Of a stretch of 64,000 nucleotides of DNA, positions 36,690-46,386 are shown piece after piece. The notes beneath the pieces are model-generated. The model was not told the DNA's origin and made no database searches. It was given only the letters and a program-made list of their open reading frames with translations. A program made the translations under genes and the position numbers. Source of the DNA: Microbacterium cremeum (GTDB lineage Bacteria; Actinomycetota; Actinomycetes; Actinomycetales; Microbacteriaceae); assembly GCF_015277855.1 (NCBI RefSeq), contig NZ_CP063812.1, positions 1,302,001-1,366,000 of the forward strand, given 5' to 3'. Position 1 is the stretch's first letter; every line of letters starts with the position of its first letter.

Positions 36690-37532
36690 ATGCCCGTGAC
36701 ACTCCTCGGCGCCGCCGAGATCCGCGCGCTCGCCGCCGACCTCGACGTCACGCCGACGAAGAAGCTGGGCCAGAACTTCGTCGTCGACGCGAACACCGTG
36801 CGCAAGATCGTCCACGTCGCGGAGGTGTCCGCGGGCGACCGCGTCGTCGAGGTCGGGCCGGGTCTCGGGTCCCTCACCCTCGCGATCCTGGAGGCCGGAG
36901 CATCCGTCACCGCCGTCGAGATCGACCACCGGCTCGCCGAGCGCCTGCCGGCGACGGCGACCGCGCACGGCGTCGCCGACGGGGCGCTGACCGTGGTCGA
37001 CGCCGACGCGCTGAGGATCACGGAGCTGCCGGGCGACCCCGCCGTGCTCGTCGCGAACCTGCCCTACAACGTGAGCGTGCCGGTGCTGCTGCACTTCCTC
37101 GAGACCTTCCCATCGCTGGAACGCGGCGTCGTCATGGTGCAGGCCGAGGTGGGGGAGCGGCTGGCCGCTCCGCCGGGGTCGAAGGTGTACGGCGCTCCGA
37201 GTGTGAAAGCCGCGTGGTACGGCCCGTGGCGGCTGGCCGGCACCGTGTCGCGGCAGGTGTTCTGGCCGGTCCCGAACGTCGACAGCGTGCTGGTGGGCTT
37301 CCGCCGCGACGCCGAGCCGCGCGGCGACGAGACGCTGCGCCGGCGCACGTTCCAGATCGTGGATGCCGCGTTCCAGCAGCGGCGCAAGATGCTCCGGCAG
37401 GCGCTGGCCGCGGTGCTCGGCGGCACGGCTGCCGAGGCATCCGCGACTCTCGAACGCGCCGGCGTCGCCCCGACCGCCCGCGGCGAGGAGCTGTCGATCG
37501 AGGATTTCGTGCGGATCGCGCTCGCGGTCTGA
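36690..37532 (+). CDS. rsmA: 16S rRNA dimethyladenosine transferase
   Basis: A 280-residue KsgA/RsmA enzyme that dimethylates A1518 and A1519 in helix 45 of 16S rRNA during 30S maturation. Motifs seen are [18 protein letters not shown] (about residues 24-41), the SAM loop [26 protein letters not shown] and the catalytic [12 protein letters not shown]. Length is normal. The following phosphodiesterase starts 103 bases later with its own TAGCCT box at about 37590, so the two are probably separate units. In related genomes ispE is the direct neighbour. Confidence 0.95.
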   Translation: MPVTLLGAAEIRALAADLDVTPTKKLGQNFVVDANTVRKIVHVAEVSAGDRVVEVGPGLGSLTLAILEAGASVTAVEIDHRLAERLPATATAHGVADGALTVVDADALRITELPGDPAVLVANLPYNVSVPVLLHFLETFPSLERGVVMVQAEVGERLAAPPGSKVYGAPSVKAAWYGPWRLAGTVSRQVFWPVPNVDSVLVGFRRDAEPRGDETLRRRTFQIVDAAFQQRRKMLRQALAAVLGGTAAEASATLERAGVAPTARGEELSIEDFVRIALAV

Positions 37533-37634
37533 GCGCGCTCATTCACGCAACGTTCACCGTGTTGCCAGGGCTCGCTTCGATCGCGGGGGTAGCCTGCGGG
37601 CATTCCCGGTGGTCGAGGCGAGGATGACGAGACG

Positions 37635-38573
37635 ATGCGCACCGCAGAGTACGCCGCACCCGAGCGGATCCTCCTGCATGTGAGTGACACGCACCTGCGA
37701 GCAGGCGGGTCGCGCCTGTTCGACGCGATCGACGGCGCGCAACGGCTCGCCCGTGCGCTGGAGGCGGTCGAATCCAGCGGCCTGCGTCCCGATGCCCTGA
37801 TCTTCACGGGCGACCTCGCCGACCTCGGCGAGGCGGACGCGTACCGGCACCTTCGCGAACTCGTCGAGCCGCTCGCCGAACGGCTGGAGGCGCAGGTGCT
37901 GTGGGTCATGGGCAACCATGACGAGCGCGCGGCGTTCCGCACCGAGCTTCTCGGCGAGCTTCCCGGCACCGGCACGATCGACCGGGTGGACGAGCTGGAC
38001 GGACTGCGCGTGATCACGCTCGACTCCACCGTGCCGGGGCATCACCACGGCGAGCTCACCGACGGCCAGCTCGCCTGGCTCGCCGATGCGCTGGCGACGC
38101 CCGCGCCGCTGGGCACGATCCTCGCGATGCACCATCCGCCGGTGCCGAGCGTGCTGCCGCTCGCCGCGAGCGTCGAGCTGCTCGACCAGTCGAGCCTCGC
38201 CGACGTGCTGCGCGGCACCGACGTGCGCGCGATCATCGCCGGCCACCTGCACTACTCGACCTTCGCGACGTTCGCCGGCATCCCGGTGTCGGTCGCCTCG
38301 TCCACGTGCTACGCGCAGGACCTCACCGTGCCCACCGGGGGCACGCGGCCGCAGGACGGTGCGCAGGCGTTCAACCTCGTGCACGTCTACGACGACACGA
38401 TCGTGCATTCCGTGGTGCCGGTCGACGTGCCGCACATCCTCGAGCACATCGACGCGGCTCAGGCGCGGGACCGGCTCCTGGCGGCGGGGGTCCTCCCTCT
38501 CAGCGATGCGCCCGCGGACGACGCGACCGCCCCGCGGGATGCGCCGACCGAGCCGATCGCTCTGATCCGCTGA
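37635..38573 (+). CDS. cpdA: metallophosphoesterase, CpdA-type cyclic-nucleotide phosphodiesterase
   Basis: A 312-residue calcineurin-like phosphoesterase. All dimetal motifs are present: [10 protein letters not shown] (about 16-25), [31 protein letters not shown] and [11 protein letters not shown]. The layout matches 3',5'-cAMP phosphodiesterases of the CpdA/Rv0805 type, though activity on other nucleotides or phospholipids is known in the group. The Ala/Asp-rich C-terminal 40 residues are extra. Its 3' end overlaps the convergent Stealth gene by 74 bases. Confidence 0.85.
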   Translation: MRTAEYAAPERILLHVSDTHLRAGGSRLFDAIDGAQRLARALEAVESSGLRPDALIFTGDLADLGEADAYRHLRELVEPLAERLEAQVLWVMGNHDERAAFRTELLGELPGTGTIDRVDELDGLRVITLDSTVPGHHHGELTDGQLAWLADALATPAPLGTILAMHHPPVPSVLPLAASVELLDQSSLADVLRGTDVRAIIAGHLHYSTFATFAGIPVSVASSTCYAQDLTVPTGGTRPQDGAQAFNLVHVYDDTIVHSVVPVDVPHILEHIDAAQARDRLLAAGVLPLSDAPADDATAPRDAPTEPIALIR

Positions 38574-40143
38574 CCAGGCCGGCGTGGGTCGCCGGGACGG
38601 TCTCGGCCGCTTCCGCACGCTCCCACGGCGCGCGCACCGGGAACATCCGCTCCAGCGCGGTGCGCATCGCCTCGATCCGGATCGCCTCGGGCACTTCGAC
38701 CTCGCCGCCGTCGTTGAGGCAGAACATGTCGATGTCGGTGCGCGCCGCGAGCCGCTCCAGGCGCCGCAGCGACGCCGTCAGCGTCGTCTGCACGTAGCGC
38801 ACGCGAGGCCGGTGCGTGGCGACGGCGCGGCCGGTCATCAGCGCGTAGTAGTGATACAGGCTGTTGGTGACCGAGATGTCGCTCGCGGAGCGGAAACGGG
38901 ATGCCGCGGTGCGGGCGAAGTCGTCCGGGAACGCGTTCTCCAGCTCGGCCATCACACTCTTGCGCAGCGGCGCCGCGCAGTGCTCGAGGTCGCGCACGAT
39001 GGTGCGTCCGAAGCGCTCCCGCAGCAGTGCGCGGTTGACCCGCAGGCCGTTGTCGTGACCGCTGCGATGCGGGGCCGGCGCTCCGACGCCGATCCGCACC
39101 TCGCACTCGACGAACTTCGTCAGCCCGCCGGGGGTGAAGAAGAGCTCCGGCTCGACCAGCCGCCCGAAGAACATGTCGTCGTTCGAGTAGAGGAAGTGCT
39201 CGGCCAGGCCGGGGATGCGGTGCAGCTGGGCCTCGACGGCGTGCGAGTTGTGCGTGGGCAGCACGGACGGGTCGGCGAAGAACTCCTCGCTGCGCACGAT
39301 CGTCACCTGCGGGTGATCGGCGAGCCACGCGGGTGCCGGTGAATCCGTCGCGATGAAGATGCGCCGCACCCAGGGGGCGTACATGTGGACGCTGCGCAGC
39401 GCGTACTTGAGCTCGTCGACGTGCCGGTACCGTGCGGGCCCGTCGTCGCCTTCGCCCACGACGTACTCCGCCATGCGCGCTGCGCGCTGACGCTGGAACT
39501 CGGTCGATGAGCCGTCGACCCACGAGAAGACGATGTCGACGTCTTCGGTGAACTCGTGCGGCTGCGGGTCGAACATCCCCGAGAAGGTGCGCCAGCTGCG
39601 CCCGTAGCGCTGCACTGTCGTGACGCTCAGCTCGGCGCGCGGGACGAGCCGGCGCGTGAGCGCGTTGTCGTGGGGCGCCTCGAAGAGGTCCTCCTGCTGC
39701 CGCCAGAACTCCACGCGCGCTCCCAGCGCGGCCCCGTAGCGCAGTGTGCCGTTCGTGCTCACGCGCGGCCGGTACACCCGCACCGCCGAAGGCTCGGCGC
39801 CGGGCCGCGTCGCGGCGCGGGCCAGCTCGGGAGGCCGTCGCTTGGCCTTGACGTACAGCGGCTCGCGCTCGCAGAGCGCGCCGAGCGCGGTGAAGGCCGC
39901 GTCTCGCGCGGCGACGTCGACGACGAGGGCCGGGACGGCGCGGTCGTGACGGATCAGCGTCACCTCGATCCCGGCGCGTTCGAGCGCCTCGGCGACCAGC
40001 AGCAGATCCTCGATGCGGGCCTGCTCGGGCGTGACCGTGTCATGGACGAGGTGGAGGATGCCGCGATCGAGCACGACATCACGACGATCGAGCAGTTCGG
40101 ACCAGGGATCCGGCTGCGTGGGGACCACTGACAGAGCGGGCAT
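38500..40143 (-). CDS. Stealth family sugar-phosphotransferase
   Basis: A 547-residue protein of the Stealth family, which transfers hexose-1-phosphate groups when making phosphoglycans such as capsule polymers. Conserved regions are in order: [13 protein letters not shown] (about 201), [17 protein letters not shown] with [15 protein letters not shown] (about 241-270), and [19 protein letters not shown] then [11 protein letters not shown] (about 296-325). ATG 40143 is chosen for its strong AAGGAGG site; longer frames to 41013 overlap the reductase gene antisense. The C-terminal 25 residues are Arg/Ser-rich and are encoded over the end of cpdA. No other polymer genes are adjacent, so its glycan is unknown. 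Confidence 0.9.
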   Translation of the reverse strand: MPALSVVPTQPDPWSELLDRRDVVLDRGILHLVHDTVTPEQARIEDLLLVAEALERAGIEVTLIRHDRAVPALVVDVAARDAAFTALGALCEREPLYVKAKRRPPELARAATRPGAEPSAVRVYRPRVSTNGTLRYGAALGARVEFWRQQEDLFEAPHDNALTRRLVPRAELSVTTVQRYGRSWRTFSGMFDPQPHEFTEDVDIVFSWVDGSSTEFQRQRAARMAEYVVGEGDDGPARYRHVDELKYALRSVHMYAPWVRRIFIATDSPAPAWLADHPQVTIVRSEEFFADPSVLPTHNSHAVEAQLHRIPGLAEHFLYSNDDMFFGRLVEPELFFTPGGLTKFVECEVRIGVGAPAPHRSGHDNGLRVNRALLRERFGRTIVRDLEHCAAPLRKSVMAELENAFPDDFARTAASRFRSASDISVTNSLYHYYALMTGRAVATHRPRVRYVQTTLTASLRRLERLAARTDIDMFCLNDGGEVEVPEAIRIEAMRTALERMFPVRAPWERAEAAETVPATHAGLVSGSERSARSAHPAGRSRRPRAHR

Positions 40144-40362
40144 CGAAACCTCCTTCGCGACGAGGGGAAACGCCGACGACGTCCAGACATCTGGCGAGGG
40201 ATGCAGCCATCCGGTGGAACTCACGGAGGGCCGCGGCGGTGCAGGGGACTGCGCTGGGTCCCACACTAGGCGCTGTATGTGTCGTCGATGTTTCTTCGCA
40301 GGCACTTCCCTGCCGCGGGCGTGCGAGACCGGCGGCGACCTGCGTTCCGCGCGCGACGTCGC

Positions 40363-40368
40363 TAGCCT
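40363..40368 (+). promoter_or_regulatory. -10 box TAGCCT of the reductase/ispE unit, leaderless start
   Basis: TAGCCT is followed by 6 bases and GTG 40375. Confidence 0.5.
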
Positions 40369-40374
40369 GGACCG

Positions 40375-41460
40375 GTGACCGACCCGCAGCGCTACCGTTC
40401 CCGCGGTGGAGACCTCCACCGGCCCTACACCGCCTCCGACGACCGCTACGCGGCGGCGGGTTCCGCACCCGGCGGGTCGTTCCGCCGCGTCGGAGCGTCC
40501 GGACTCACGCTTCCGCCGATCTCGCTCGGGCTGTGGTGGAACTTCGGCGACAACATCCCGTTCGACAACCAGCGCGCGCTGCTGCGCCACGCCTTCGACC
40601 GGGGCATCACGCACTTCGATCTCGCCAACAACTACGGACCGCCCTACGGCAGCGCCGAGACGAACTTCGGGCGCATGATGCGCGAGGACTTCGCGCCCTA
40701 CCGCGACGAGCTCATCATCTCGTCGAAGGCGGGCTACGACATGTGGGAGGGCCCGTACGGCAACGGCGGGTCGCGCAAGTACCTCATCGCCAGCGCCGAG
40801 CAGTCGCTGCGGCGCATGAGCGTCGACTACGTCGACATCTTCTACTCGCACCGCGTCGATCCCGAGGTCCCGATCGAGGAGACCGTGGGCGCCCTGGACA
40901 CCCTGGTGCGCCAGGGCAAGGCGCTCTACGTCGGCATCTCGTCGTACAGCGCCGAGCGCACCGCGGTCGCGGCATCCGTCGCCCGCTCGCTCGGCACGCC
41001 CCTGGTCATCCACCAGCCGGCGTACTCGATCCTCAATCGCTGGGTCGAGGACGGCTTGACCGGCGTGCTGAAGCAGGAGGGCATGGGCGCGATCGCGTTC
41101 ACGCCGCTCGCCCAGGGCCTCCTGACCGACAAGTACCTCGGCGGCGGACCCGCGCAGCGCGCACAGCAGCGCGGCTCGCTGCCGAGCGGCACGCTGTCGG
41201 AGAAGGGCCTCGCGACCCTGCGCGGCCTCGACGTCATCGCCACCGAGCGCGGCCAGAGCCTGGCCCAGATGGCCATCCAGTGGGTGCTGCGCGACCCGGT
41301 GGTCGCCTCGGCGCTCATCGGCGCGTCGCGGACGGAGCAGCTCGACGAGAACCTGCGCGCGCTCGACGGCCCGGCGTTCTCGGCCGAGGAACTCGAGCGC
41401 ATCGACGCGCTGTCGGACGGCATCGACGTCGATCTCTGGGCGGAATCGGCGAACCGGTGA
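40375..41460 (+). CDS. aldo/keto reductase (YghZ / glyceraldehyde-3-phosphate reductase type)
   Basis: A 361-residue NADPH-dependent reductase of the AKR14-like group. The catalytic residues are seen in [20 protein letters not shown] (Asp and Tyr), [20 protein letters not shown] (Lys) and [12 protein letters not shown] (His). The long loop [18 protein letters not shown] is diagnostic for YghZ-like enzymes, which reduce methylglyoxal and L-glyceraldehyde 3-phosphate. It starts with GTG and overlaps ispE by 4 bases (GTGA), so ispE is translated from the same message. The pairing with an isoprenoid gene that uses glyceraldehyde-3-phosphate chemistry upstream is suggestive only. Confidence 0.9.
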   Translation: MTDPQRYRSRGGDLHRPYTASDDRYAAAGSAPGGSFRRVGASGLTLPPISLGLWWNFGDNIPFDNQRALLRHAFDRGITHFDLANNYGPPYGSAETNFGRMMREDFAPYRDELIISSKAGYDMWEGPYGNGGSRKYLIASAEQSLRRMSVDYVDIFYSHRVDPEVPIEETVGALDTLVRQGKALYVGISSYSAERTAVAASVARSLGTPLVIHQPAYSILNRWVEDGLTGVLKQEGMGAIAFTPLAQGLLTDKYLGGGPAQRAQQRGSLPSGTLSEKGLATLRGLDVIATERGQSLAQMAIQWVLRDPVVASALIGASRTEQLDENLRALDGPAFSAEELERIDALSDGIDVDLWAESANR

Positions 41461-42386
41461 GCCAGGCCCTCGCCGCCGAGACGGTCCGTGTGCGCTCTCC
41501 CGGCAAGCTCAACCTCTTCTTCGAGGTCGGCGGCGTGCAGCAGGACGGCTACCACGACGTCGCGTCGGCGTACCAGGCGGTCTCGCTCTACGAGGACCTC
41601 TGGGCGACGCCCTCCGACGAGTTCACCGTGACGATCTCGGGCACGGTCGACGTCTCGGGGGTGCCCGCCGACGACCGCAACCTCGCGGTGCGGGCGGCGA
41701 GGCTGCTCGCACAGCGCATCGGGTACGACAGCGGCGTGCACCTCGACATCGTCAAGCACGTCCCGGTCGCCGGCGGCATGGGGGGCGGATCCGCGGATGC
41801 CGCGGCCGCGCTCGTCGCGTGCGACGCGCTGTGGGGTGCCGAGCTCGGCACCGCCGAGCTGCACAAGCTCGCCGCGCGACTCGGCGCCGACGTGCCCTTC
41901 GCCCTGATGGGCGGCACGGCGGTCGGCACGGGCCGCGGCGACCAGCTCAGCCCGGCGCTGGCGAAGGGGCGCTTCGACTGGGTCGTCGTGCCGTCGGGCA
42001 CCGGACTGTCGACCCCCGAGGTCTACGCGCACCTCGACGCGCTCCGCGCGCGACCCGACATCGGGGCGATCCCCGGCATGCCCGACGTCGACCCGGCCGT
42101 GCTGCACGCCCTGCGGGCCGGCGATCCGGTGGCGCTCGCCGAGCACACCCGCAACGACCTGCAGATCGCGGCGCTCTCGCTGCGGCCCGAGCTGCGCGAG
42201 ATCCTCGAGCTCGGTGAGAGCGCGGGGGCACTCGCGGGCATGGTGTCGGGGTCTGGGCCTACGCTGGCATTCCTGACCGCCGACCCCGAGTCGGCGCTCG
42301 AACTGCAGATCACACTGTCGGCCGCCGGCTACGAGGCGCTTCACGTGCACGGACCGGTCGCCGGCGCGCGCGTGGTGCCCGCCTGA
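41457..42386 (+). CDS. ispE: 4-diphosphocytidyl-2-C-methyl-D-erythritol kinase
   Basis: A 309-residue GHMP-family kinase of the MEP isoprenoid pathway. The N-terminal strand [15 protein letters not shown] carries the catalytic Lys, the phosphate-binding loop is [17 protein letters not shown] (about 103-119), and the C-terminal [13 protein letters not shown] is the third GHMP motif. Length is normal. It starts with GTG inside the reductase stop codon. In many actinobacteria it follows rsmA directly; here three genes intervene. Confidence 0.95.
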   Translation: MSQALAAETVRVRSPGKLNLFFEVGGVQQDGYHDVASAYQAVSLYEDLWATPSDEFTVTISGTVDVSGVPADDRNLAVRAARLLAQRIGYDSGVHLDIVKHVPVAGGMGGGSADAAAALVACDALWGAELGTAELHKLAARLGADVPFALMGGTAVGTGRGDQLSPALAKGRFDWVVVPSGTGLSTPEVYAHLDALRARPDIGAIPGMPDVDPAVLHALRAGDPVALAEHTRNDLQIAALSLRPELREILELGESAGALAGMVSGSGPTLAFLTADPESALELQITLSAAGYEALHVHGPVAGARVVPA

Positions 42387-42441
42387 CCGGTCGCCGCCGC
42401 CGAGCCTGCACCGAACTGCACGCACGAAGGAGAACAACGCC

Positions 42442-43794
42442 ATGAGCATGCCCGACCAGACCGTCCTGTCATCGGCGGGCGAGGCGGAGCGCGCCGCGTT
42501 CCGCGCCGGACCGGTCGACGAGCAGTCGCGGGAGCGCCTCGCCTCCGGCGGTCTGGACTACCGCCGCCTCGACGTCGACGGCGACGCGTTCGGCGCGTGG
42601 CTGCAGGTCGTCGCACGCGGCTTCCAGGACGGCGAGCGCAGCGCCGAGCAGATCGCCGCCTCGCAGGAGCGCAGCGGCTATCGCCGCGTGACCGGCGTCT
42701 ACGACCCGGTCGCGCCGGTGCCCGAGGCCCCCGTCGCGACGATCGCGTCGTGGCTCGGCGAGCTCACCGTGCCCGGCGGCGCGGCGATCCCGTCGTGCGC
42801 GATCTCGGCGGTCACGGTGTCGCCGACGCACCGGCGGCGCGGCATCGCCCGCGCCATGCTCGAGGGCGAGCTGCGCGCCGCGAACGCGGCGGGCGTGCCG
42901 ATGGCGATGCTCACCGTGAGCGAGTCGACGCTGTACGGCCGGTACGGATTCGCCCCGGCCGCCCCGGCGGCGTCGTGGCGCATCGAGACCAAGCGCGCGC
43001 AGTGGATCGGCCCGCGCCCCGACGGCCGCGTCGACTTCGTCCCGCGCGAGAAGCTGCGCGAGCTGCTGCCGGTCGTGCACGAGCGCGCGCGGCTGCGTGT
43101 GCCGGGCGAGATCGACGTGCCGGCAGGGCACTGGGACAACATCGCGGGCACGCGGCCCGACGCCGAGAAGGCCGGCGACAAGCGTGCCGTGCAGTACGCC
43201 GATGCGTCGGGCCAGGTGCGCGGCCTCGCGGTGTACGCGGTGCGCGAGAACCACGACGACTTCACCAAGGCGACCGTCACGGTGCACTACCTCGTCGCCG
43301 AGGACGACGAGGCCTACGCGGGGCTGTGGCGGTTCCTGCTCGAGCTCGATCTGGTCGCCGAGGTGCACGCGAACGAGCTGTCGACGGACGAGCCGCTGCT
43401 GTGGATGATCGCCGACCAGCGCGCGGCGACGGTGACCGTCCGCGACCACCAGTACGTGCGGATCCTCGACGTGCCGGCGGCGCTCGAGGCGCGCCGGTAC
43501 GAGACGGCCGGACGCCTCGTGCTCGATGTGGCCGACCCGCTGGGCATCGCCGAGGGCCGCTACCTGCTCGAGGTCGGCGCCGACGGCGCGGGGCGCGTGA
43601 CCCGGCTCGCGGGCGACGCGGTCGAGGATGCGGTCGAGGTCGCCCTCGGCGTCACCGAGCTGTCGGCGGTGTACCTGGGCGGCGTGTCGCTCGCGACTCT
43701 CGCCGCCGCAGGGCGCGCGACGTCGACGGCGGCCGCCACCGCCGCCCGCATCCTCTCGTGGCACGTCACGCCGCGGCTGAGCATCTGGTACTGA
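42442..43794 (+). CDS. Eis-like GNAT N-acetyltransferase
   Basis: A 450-residue acetyltransferase with the three-part build of Eis: an N-terminal GNAT domain with the acetyl-CoA loop VTVSPTHRRRGIARAML (about 128-144), a second degenerate GNAT domain, and a C-terminal sterol-carrier-like domain. It ends LSIWY; Eis enzymes use the free C-terminal carboxylate after an aromatic residue as a general base, so an intact aromatic end fits function. The family acetylates aminoglycosides or protein lysines. ATG 42442 has AAGGAG upstream; ATG 42448 is an alternative. Confidence 0.88.
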   Translation: MSMPDQTVLSSAGEAERAAFRAGPVDEQSRERLASGGLDYRRLDVDGDAFGAWLQVVARGFQDGERSAEQIAASQERSGYRRVTGVYDPVAPVPEAPVATIASWLGELTVPGGAAIPSCAISAVTVSPTHRRRGIARAMLEGELRAANAAGVPMAMLTVSESTLYGRYGFAPAAPAASWRIETKRAQWIGPRPDGRVDFVPREKLRELLPVVHERARLRVPGEIDVPAGHWDNIAGTRPDAEKAGDKRAVQYADASGQVRGLAVYAVRENHDDFTKATVTVHYLVAEDDEAYAGLWRFLLELDLVAEVHANELSTDEPLLWMIADQRAATVTVRDHQYVRILDVPAALEARRYETAGRLVLDVADPLGIAEGRYLLEVGADGAGRVTRLAGDAVEDAVEVALGVTELSAVYLGGVSLATLAAAGRATSTAAATAARILSWHVTPRLSIWY

Positions 43795-43867
43795 CCGCCG
43801 CCCGGTACCGCCCGCACCTGGACGAGGGTGAGGGCGACGCCCGCGACTCGCCTAGCCTTGAGGGGAC

Positions 43868-45679
43868 ATGGCACATCTGCTCGGGGCTGAAGCCCTGCAC
43901 CTGGAGTTCCCGACGAAGGTCGTCTTCGACCGCGTCTCGCTCGGCGTCGACGAGGGCGACCGCATCGGCGTGGTCGGCCGCAACGGCGACGGCAAGTCGA
44001 GCCTGCTCGCGATGCTGGCGGGCCGGCTCGAGCCGGACTCCGGCCGCGTCACGGTGCGTGGCGGCGTGCGCGTCGGCGTGCTCGACCAGGCCGACACCCT
44101 CGACGACCGTCTGACCATCGCCGAGGCCGTGGTCGGCGATCAGCCGGCGCACGAGTGGGCCGGCGACCCCCGCACGCGCGACGTGATCGCAGGTCTTCTC
44201 GGCGACCTGGACTGGGACGGTCCGGTCACGGGCCTCTCGGGCGGGCAGCGCCGCCGCGTGGCGCTGGCCGCGCTGCTCGTCGGCGACCACGACGTGATCT
44301 TCCTCGACGAGCCGACCAACCACCTCGACGTCGAGGCCATCGCGTGGCTCGCCGACCACCTCAAGCGGCGCTGGCCGGCGAACCAGGGCGGACTCCTGGT
44401 CGTGACGCACGACCGCTGGTTCCTCGACGAGGTGTGCACGGCCACGTGGGAGGTGCACGACCGCATCGTCGAGCCGTTCGAGGGCGGGTACGCCGCGTAC
44501 ATCCTGCAGCGCGTCGAGCGCGACCGGCAGGCGGCGGCGATCGAAGCCCGCCGCCAGAACCTCGCGCGCAAGGAGCTCGCGTGGCTGCGCCGCGGCGCGC
44601 CGGCGCGCACCTCGAAGCCCAAGTTCCGCATCGACGCCGCGAACGCGCTCATCTCGGACGTACCCGAGATCCGCGACAAGACCGAGCTGCAGTCGCTCGC
44701 CGTCTCGCGCCTGGGCAAGGACGTCGTCGACCTCCTCGACGCGTCGGTGGCCTACGACGGCCGTGAGGTGCTGCACCCCGTCGAGTGGCGCATCGCGCCG
44801 GGGGAGCGCACCGGCATCCTCGGGGTCAACGGCGCGGGCAAGTCCACGCTGCTCGGGCTCGTCTCGGGCGACGTCGAGCCCACCTCGGGCCGCGTCAAGC
44901 GCGGCAAGACCGTCAAGGTCGCGACGCTGTCGCAGCGCCTCGACGAGCTCGAGGACCACCTCGAAGACCCGGTGCGCATCGTCATCTCGCGCCTGCGCAC
45001 GACCTACACGTTCGGGGCGGGATCCAAGGCTCAGGAGCTCACTCCGGGCCAGTTGCTGGAGCGCATGGGCTTCCAGAGCGCGCAGCTGTCGACCCCGGTC
45101 AAGGACCTCTCGGGCGGCCAGAAGCGTCGGCTGCAGCTGCTGTTGATCCTTCTCGAGCAGCCCAACGTGCTGATCCTCGACGAGCCCACGAACGACCTCG
45201 ACACCGACATGCTCGCCGCGATCGAGGACCTCCTCGACTCGTGGCCGGGCACGCTGCTCGTGGTCTCGCACGACCGCTACTTCATCGAGCGCGTCACCGA
45301 CCAGCAGTACGCGATCCTCAGCGGTCACCTGCGCCATCTCCCCGGCGGCGTCGACGAGTACCTGCGCCTGCGCGAGCGGGAGCGTTCCGCGCACGACGTC
45401 GCGAAGGCGGCGGATGCCGCATCCGCCGCGGCCTCCGCCCCTCCGGCGTCGTCGCTGAACGGCGCCGAGCTGCGCGCCGCGCGGAAGGAGGTCACGGCGC
45501 TCGAGCGGCGCCTCGAGAAGCTCGAGGCCCAGATCTCGGCCGCCCGCACGGCGCTCGCCGACCACGACCAGTCCGATTACGTCGGCCTCGGCGCCGAGAT
45601 GGCGAAGATCACCGAGCTCGAGAAGGAGCGCGACGGCGTCGAGGAGCGCTGGTTCGAGCTGACCGAGCAGCTCGGCTGA
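43868..45679 (+). CDS. ABC-F family ATPase (ribosome-associated)
   Basis: A 603-residue soluble protein with two ABC ATPase domains and no membrane segments. Domain 1 has Walker A GRNGDGKSS, LSGGQRRR and VIFLDEPTNHLDVEA; domain 2 has GVNGAGKST, LSGGQKRR and VLILDEPTNDLDTD. The linker between them (about 220-300) and a C-terminal coiled coil from about 530 (RAARKEVTALERRLEKLEAQ) fit the Uup-like/EttA-like ABC-F class that acts on stalled ribosomes or DNA intermediates. A TAGCCT box lies 9 bases before the ATG, with GAGGGG between. Adjacent to ispE and Eis-like genes as in other actinobacteria. Confidence 0.92.
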   Translation: MAHLLGAEALHLEFPTKVVFDRVSLGVDEGDRIGVVGRNGDGKSSLLAMLAGRLEPDSGRVTVRGGVRVGVLDQADTLDDRLTIAEAVVGDQPAHEWAGDPRTRDVIAGLLGDLDWDGPVTGLSGGQRRRVALAALLVGDHDVIFLDEPTNHLDVEAIAWLADHLKRRWPANQGGLLVVTHDRWFLDEVCTATWEVHDRIVEPFEGGYAAYILQRVERDRQAAAIEARRQNLARKELAWLRRGAPARTSKPKFRIDAANALISDVPEIRDKTELQSLAVSRLGKDVVDLLDASVAYDGREVLHPVEWRIAPGERTGILGVNGAGKSTLLGLVSGDVEPTSGRVKRGKTVKVATLSQRLDELEDHLEDPVRIVISRLRTTYTFGAGSKAQELTPGQLLERMGFQSAQLSTPVKDLSGGQKRRLQLLLILLEQPNVLILDEPTNDLDTDMLAAIEDLLDSWPGTLLVVSHDRYFIERVTDQQYAILSGHLRHLPGGVDEYLRLRERERSAHDVAKAADAASAAASAPPASSLNGAELRAARKEVTALERRLEKLEAQISAARTALADHDQSDYVGLGAEMAKITELEKERDGVEERWFELTEQLG

Positions 45680-45691
45680 TCGCGCCGCGGC

Positions 45692-46195
45692 TCACGCGGT
45701 GGTGTCGAAGCCGAGGCTGAGCTTGCGCAGCAGGCCCGCGAGGCGTTCGCGATCGGCGCGCGACAGCGCGTCCAGCAGCAGGGCCTCGGCGTCGACCAGG
45801 CGCGTGATCGCGGCATCCACCCGGATCCTCCCCTCGTCGGTGAGGGTGACCAGGATGCTGCGGCCGTCGCCGGGGTCGGCCTCGCGGCGCACGAGCCGGC
45901 GGCCGACGAGCCGGTCGATGCGGTTGGTCATGGTGCCGCTCGAGACCAGGGTCTGCTGCAGCAGCTGCTTGGGGCTCAGCTGGAACGGCTCGCCCGCGCG
46001 GCGCAGCGCCGAGAGCACATCCCACTCCCACGGCTCGAGCTCGCTGCGGCGGAAGGCGTCGCGCCGGGCGCGGTCGAGGTGGCGCGAGAGCCGGTCGACC
46101 CGCGAGAGCACGCCCAGCGGCGAGAAGTCGAGGTCGGGGCGCTGCGTCGTCCAGGCCTCGACGATGCGATCCACCTCGTCGCTCTGCGCCGTCAT
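45692..46195 (-). CDS. MarR family transcriptional regulator
   Basis: A 167-residue MarR-type winged-helix dimer. The DNA-binding core is LSPKQLLQQTLVSSGTMTNR with the wing VRREADPGDGRSILVTLTD (about 75-125), which contains the conserved D-x-R-D/G-x-R-s. N- and C-terminal helices form the dimer interface. It is convergent with the ABC-F gene (12 bases) and sits beside the tRNA gene. Its target is not obvious. ATG 46195 follows GATAAT by 6 bases, so it is probably leaderless. Confidence 0.9.
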   Translation of the reverse strand: MTAQSDEVDRIVEAWTTQRPDLDFSPLGVLSRVDRLSRHLDRARRDAFRRSELEPWEWDVLSALRRAGEPFQLSPKQLLQQTLVSSGTMTNRIDRLVGRRLVRREADPGDGRSILVTLTDEGRIRVDAAITRLVDAEALLLDALSRADRERLAGLLRKLSLGFDTTA

Positions 46196-46201
46196 GTCCC
46201 C

Positions 46202-46207
46202 ATTATC
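46202..46207 (-). promoter_or_regulatory. -10 box GATAAT of the MarR gene, leaderless start
   Basis: On the minus strand GATAAT (46207-46202) is followed by 6 bases and ATG 46195. Confidence 0.45.
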
Positions 46208-46313
46208 GTGGCGCGCGCCGCTTCGACCCGCTCAGCGACCTCTCGGGGCTCAGTGACCCATGGACGGTCTGGCAGACTTGACGGGCGGCCACCGGGGCTC
46301 CGGAGGGCCGCGG

Positions 46314-46385
46314 TCCGCCGTGGTGTAATGGCAGCACGACAGCCTTTGGAGCTGTGAGGTCTAGGTTCGAGTCCTGGCGGCGGAG
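46314..46385 (+). tRNA. tRNA-Gln (UUG anticodon)
   Basis: A 72-base cloverleaf. The acceptor stem TCCGCCG (46314-46320) pairs perfectly with CGGCGGA (46378-46384), followed by discriminator G 46385. The anticodon arm ACAGC-CTTTGGA-GCTGT gives anticodon TTG, and the T arm is CTAGG-TTCGAGT-CCTGG. CCA is not encoded. The ATG of glmU starts at 46387, one base after the mature 3' end. Confidence 0.95.
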
Positions 46386-46386
46386 C

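Noticed and set aside
40144..40374. CCAGACATCTGG dyad between the Stealth and reductase genes
   Set aside because: Only 5-bp arms; expected by chance at this base composition.
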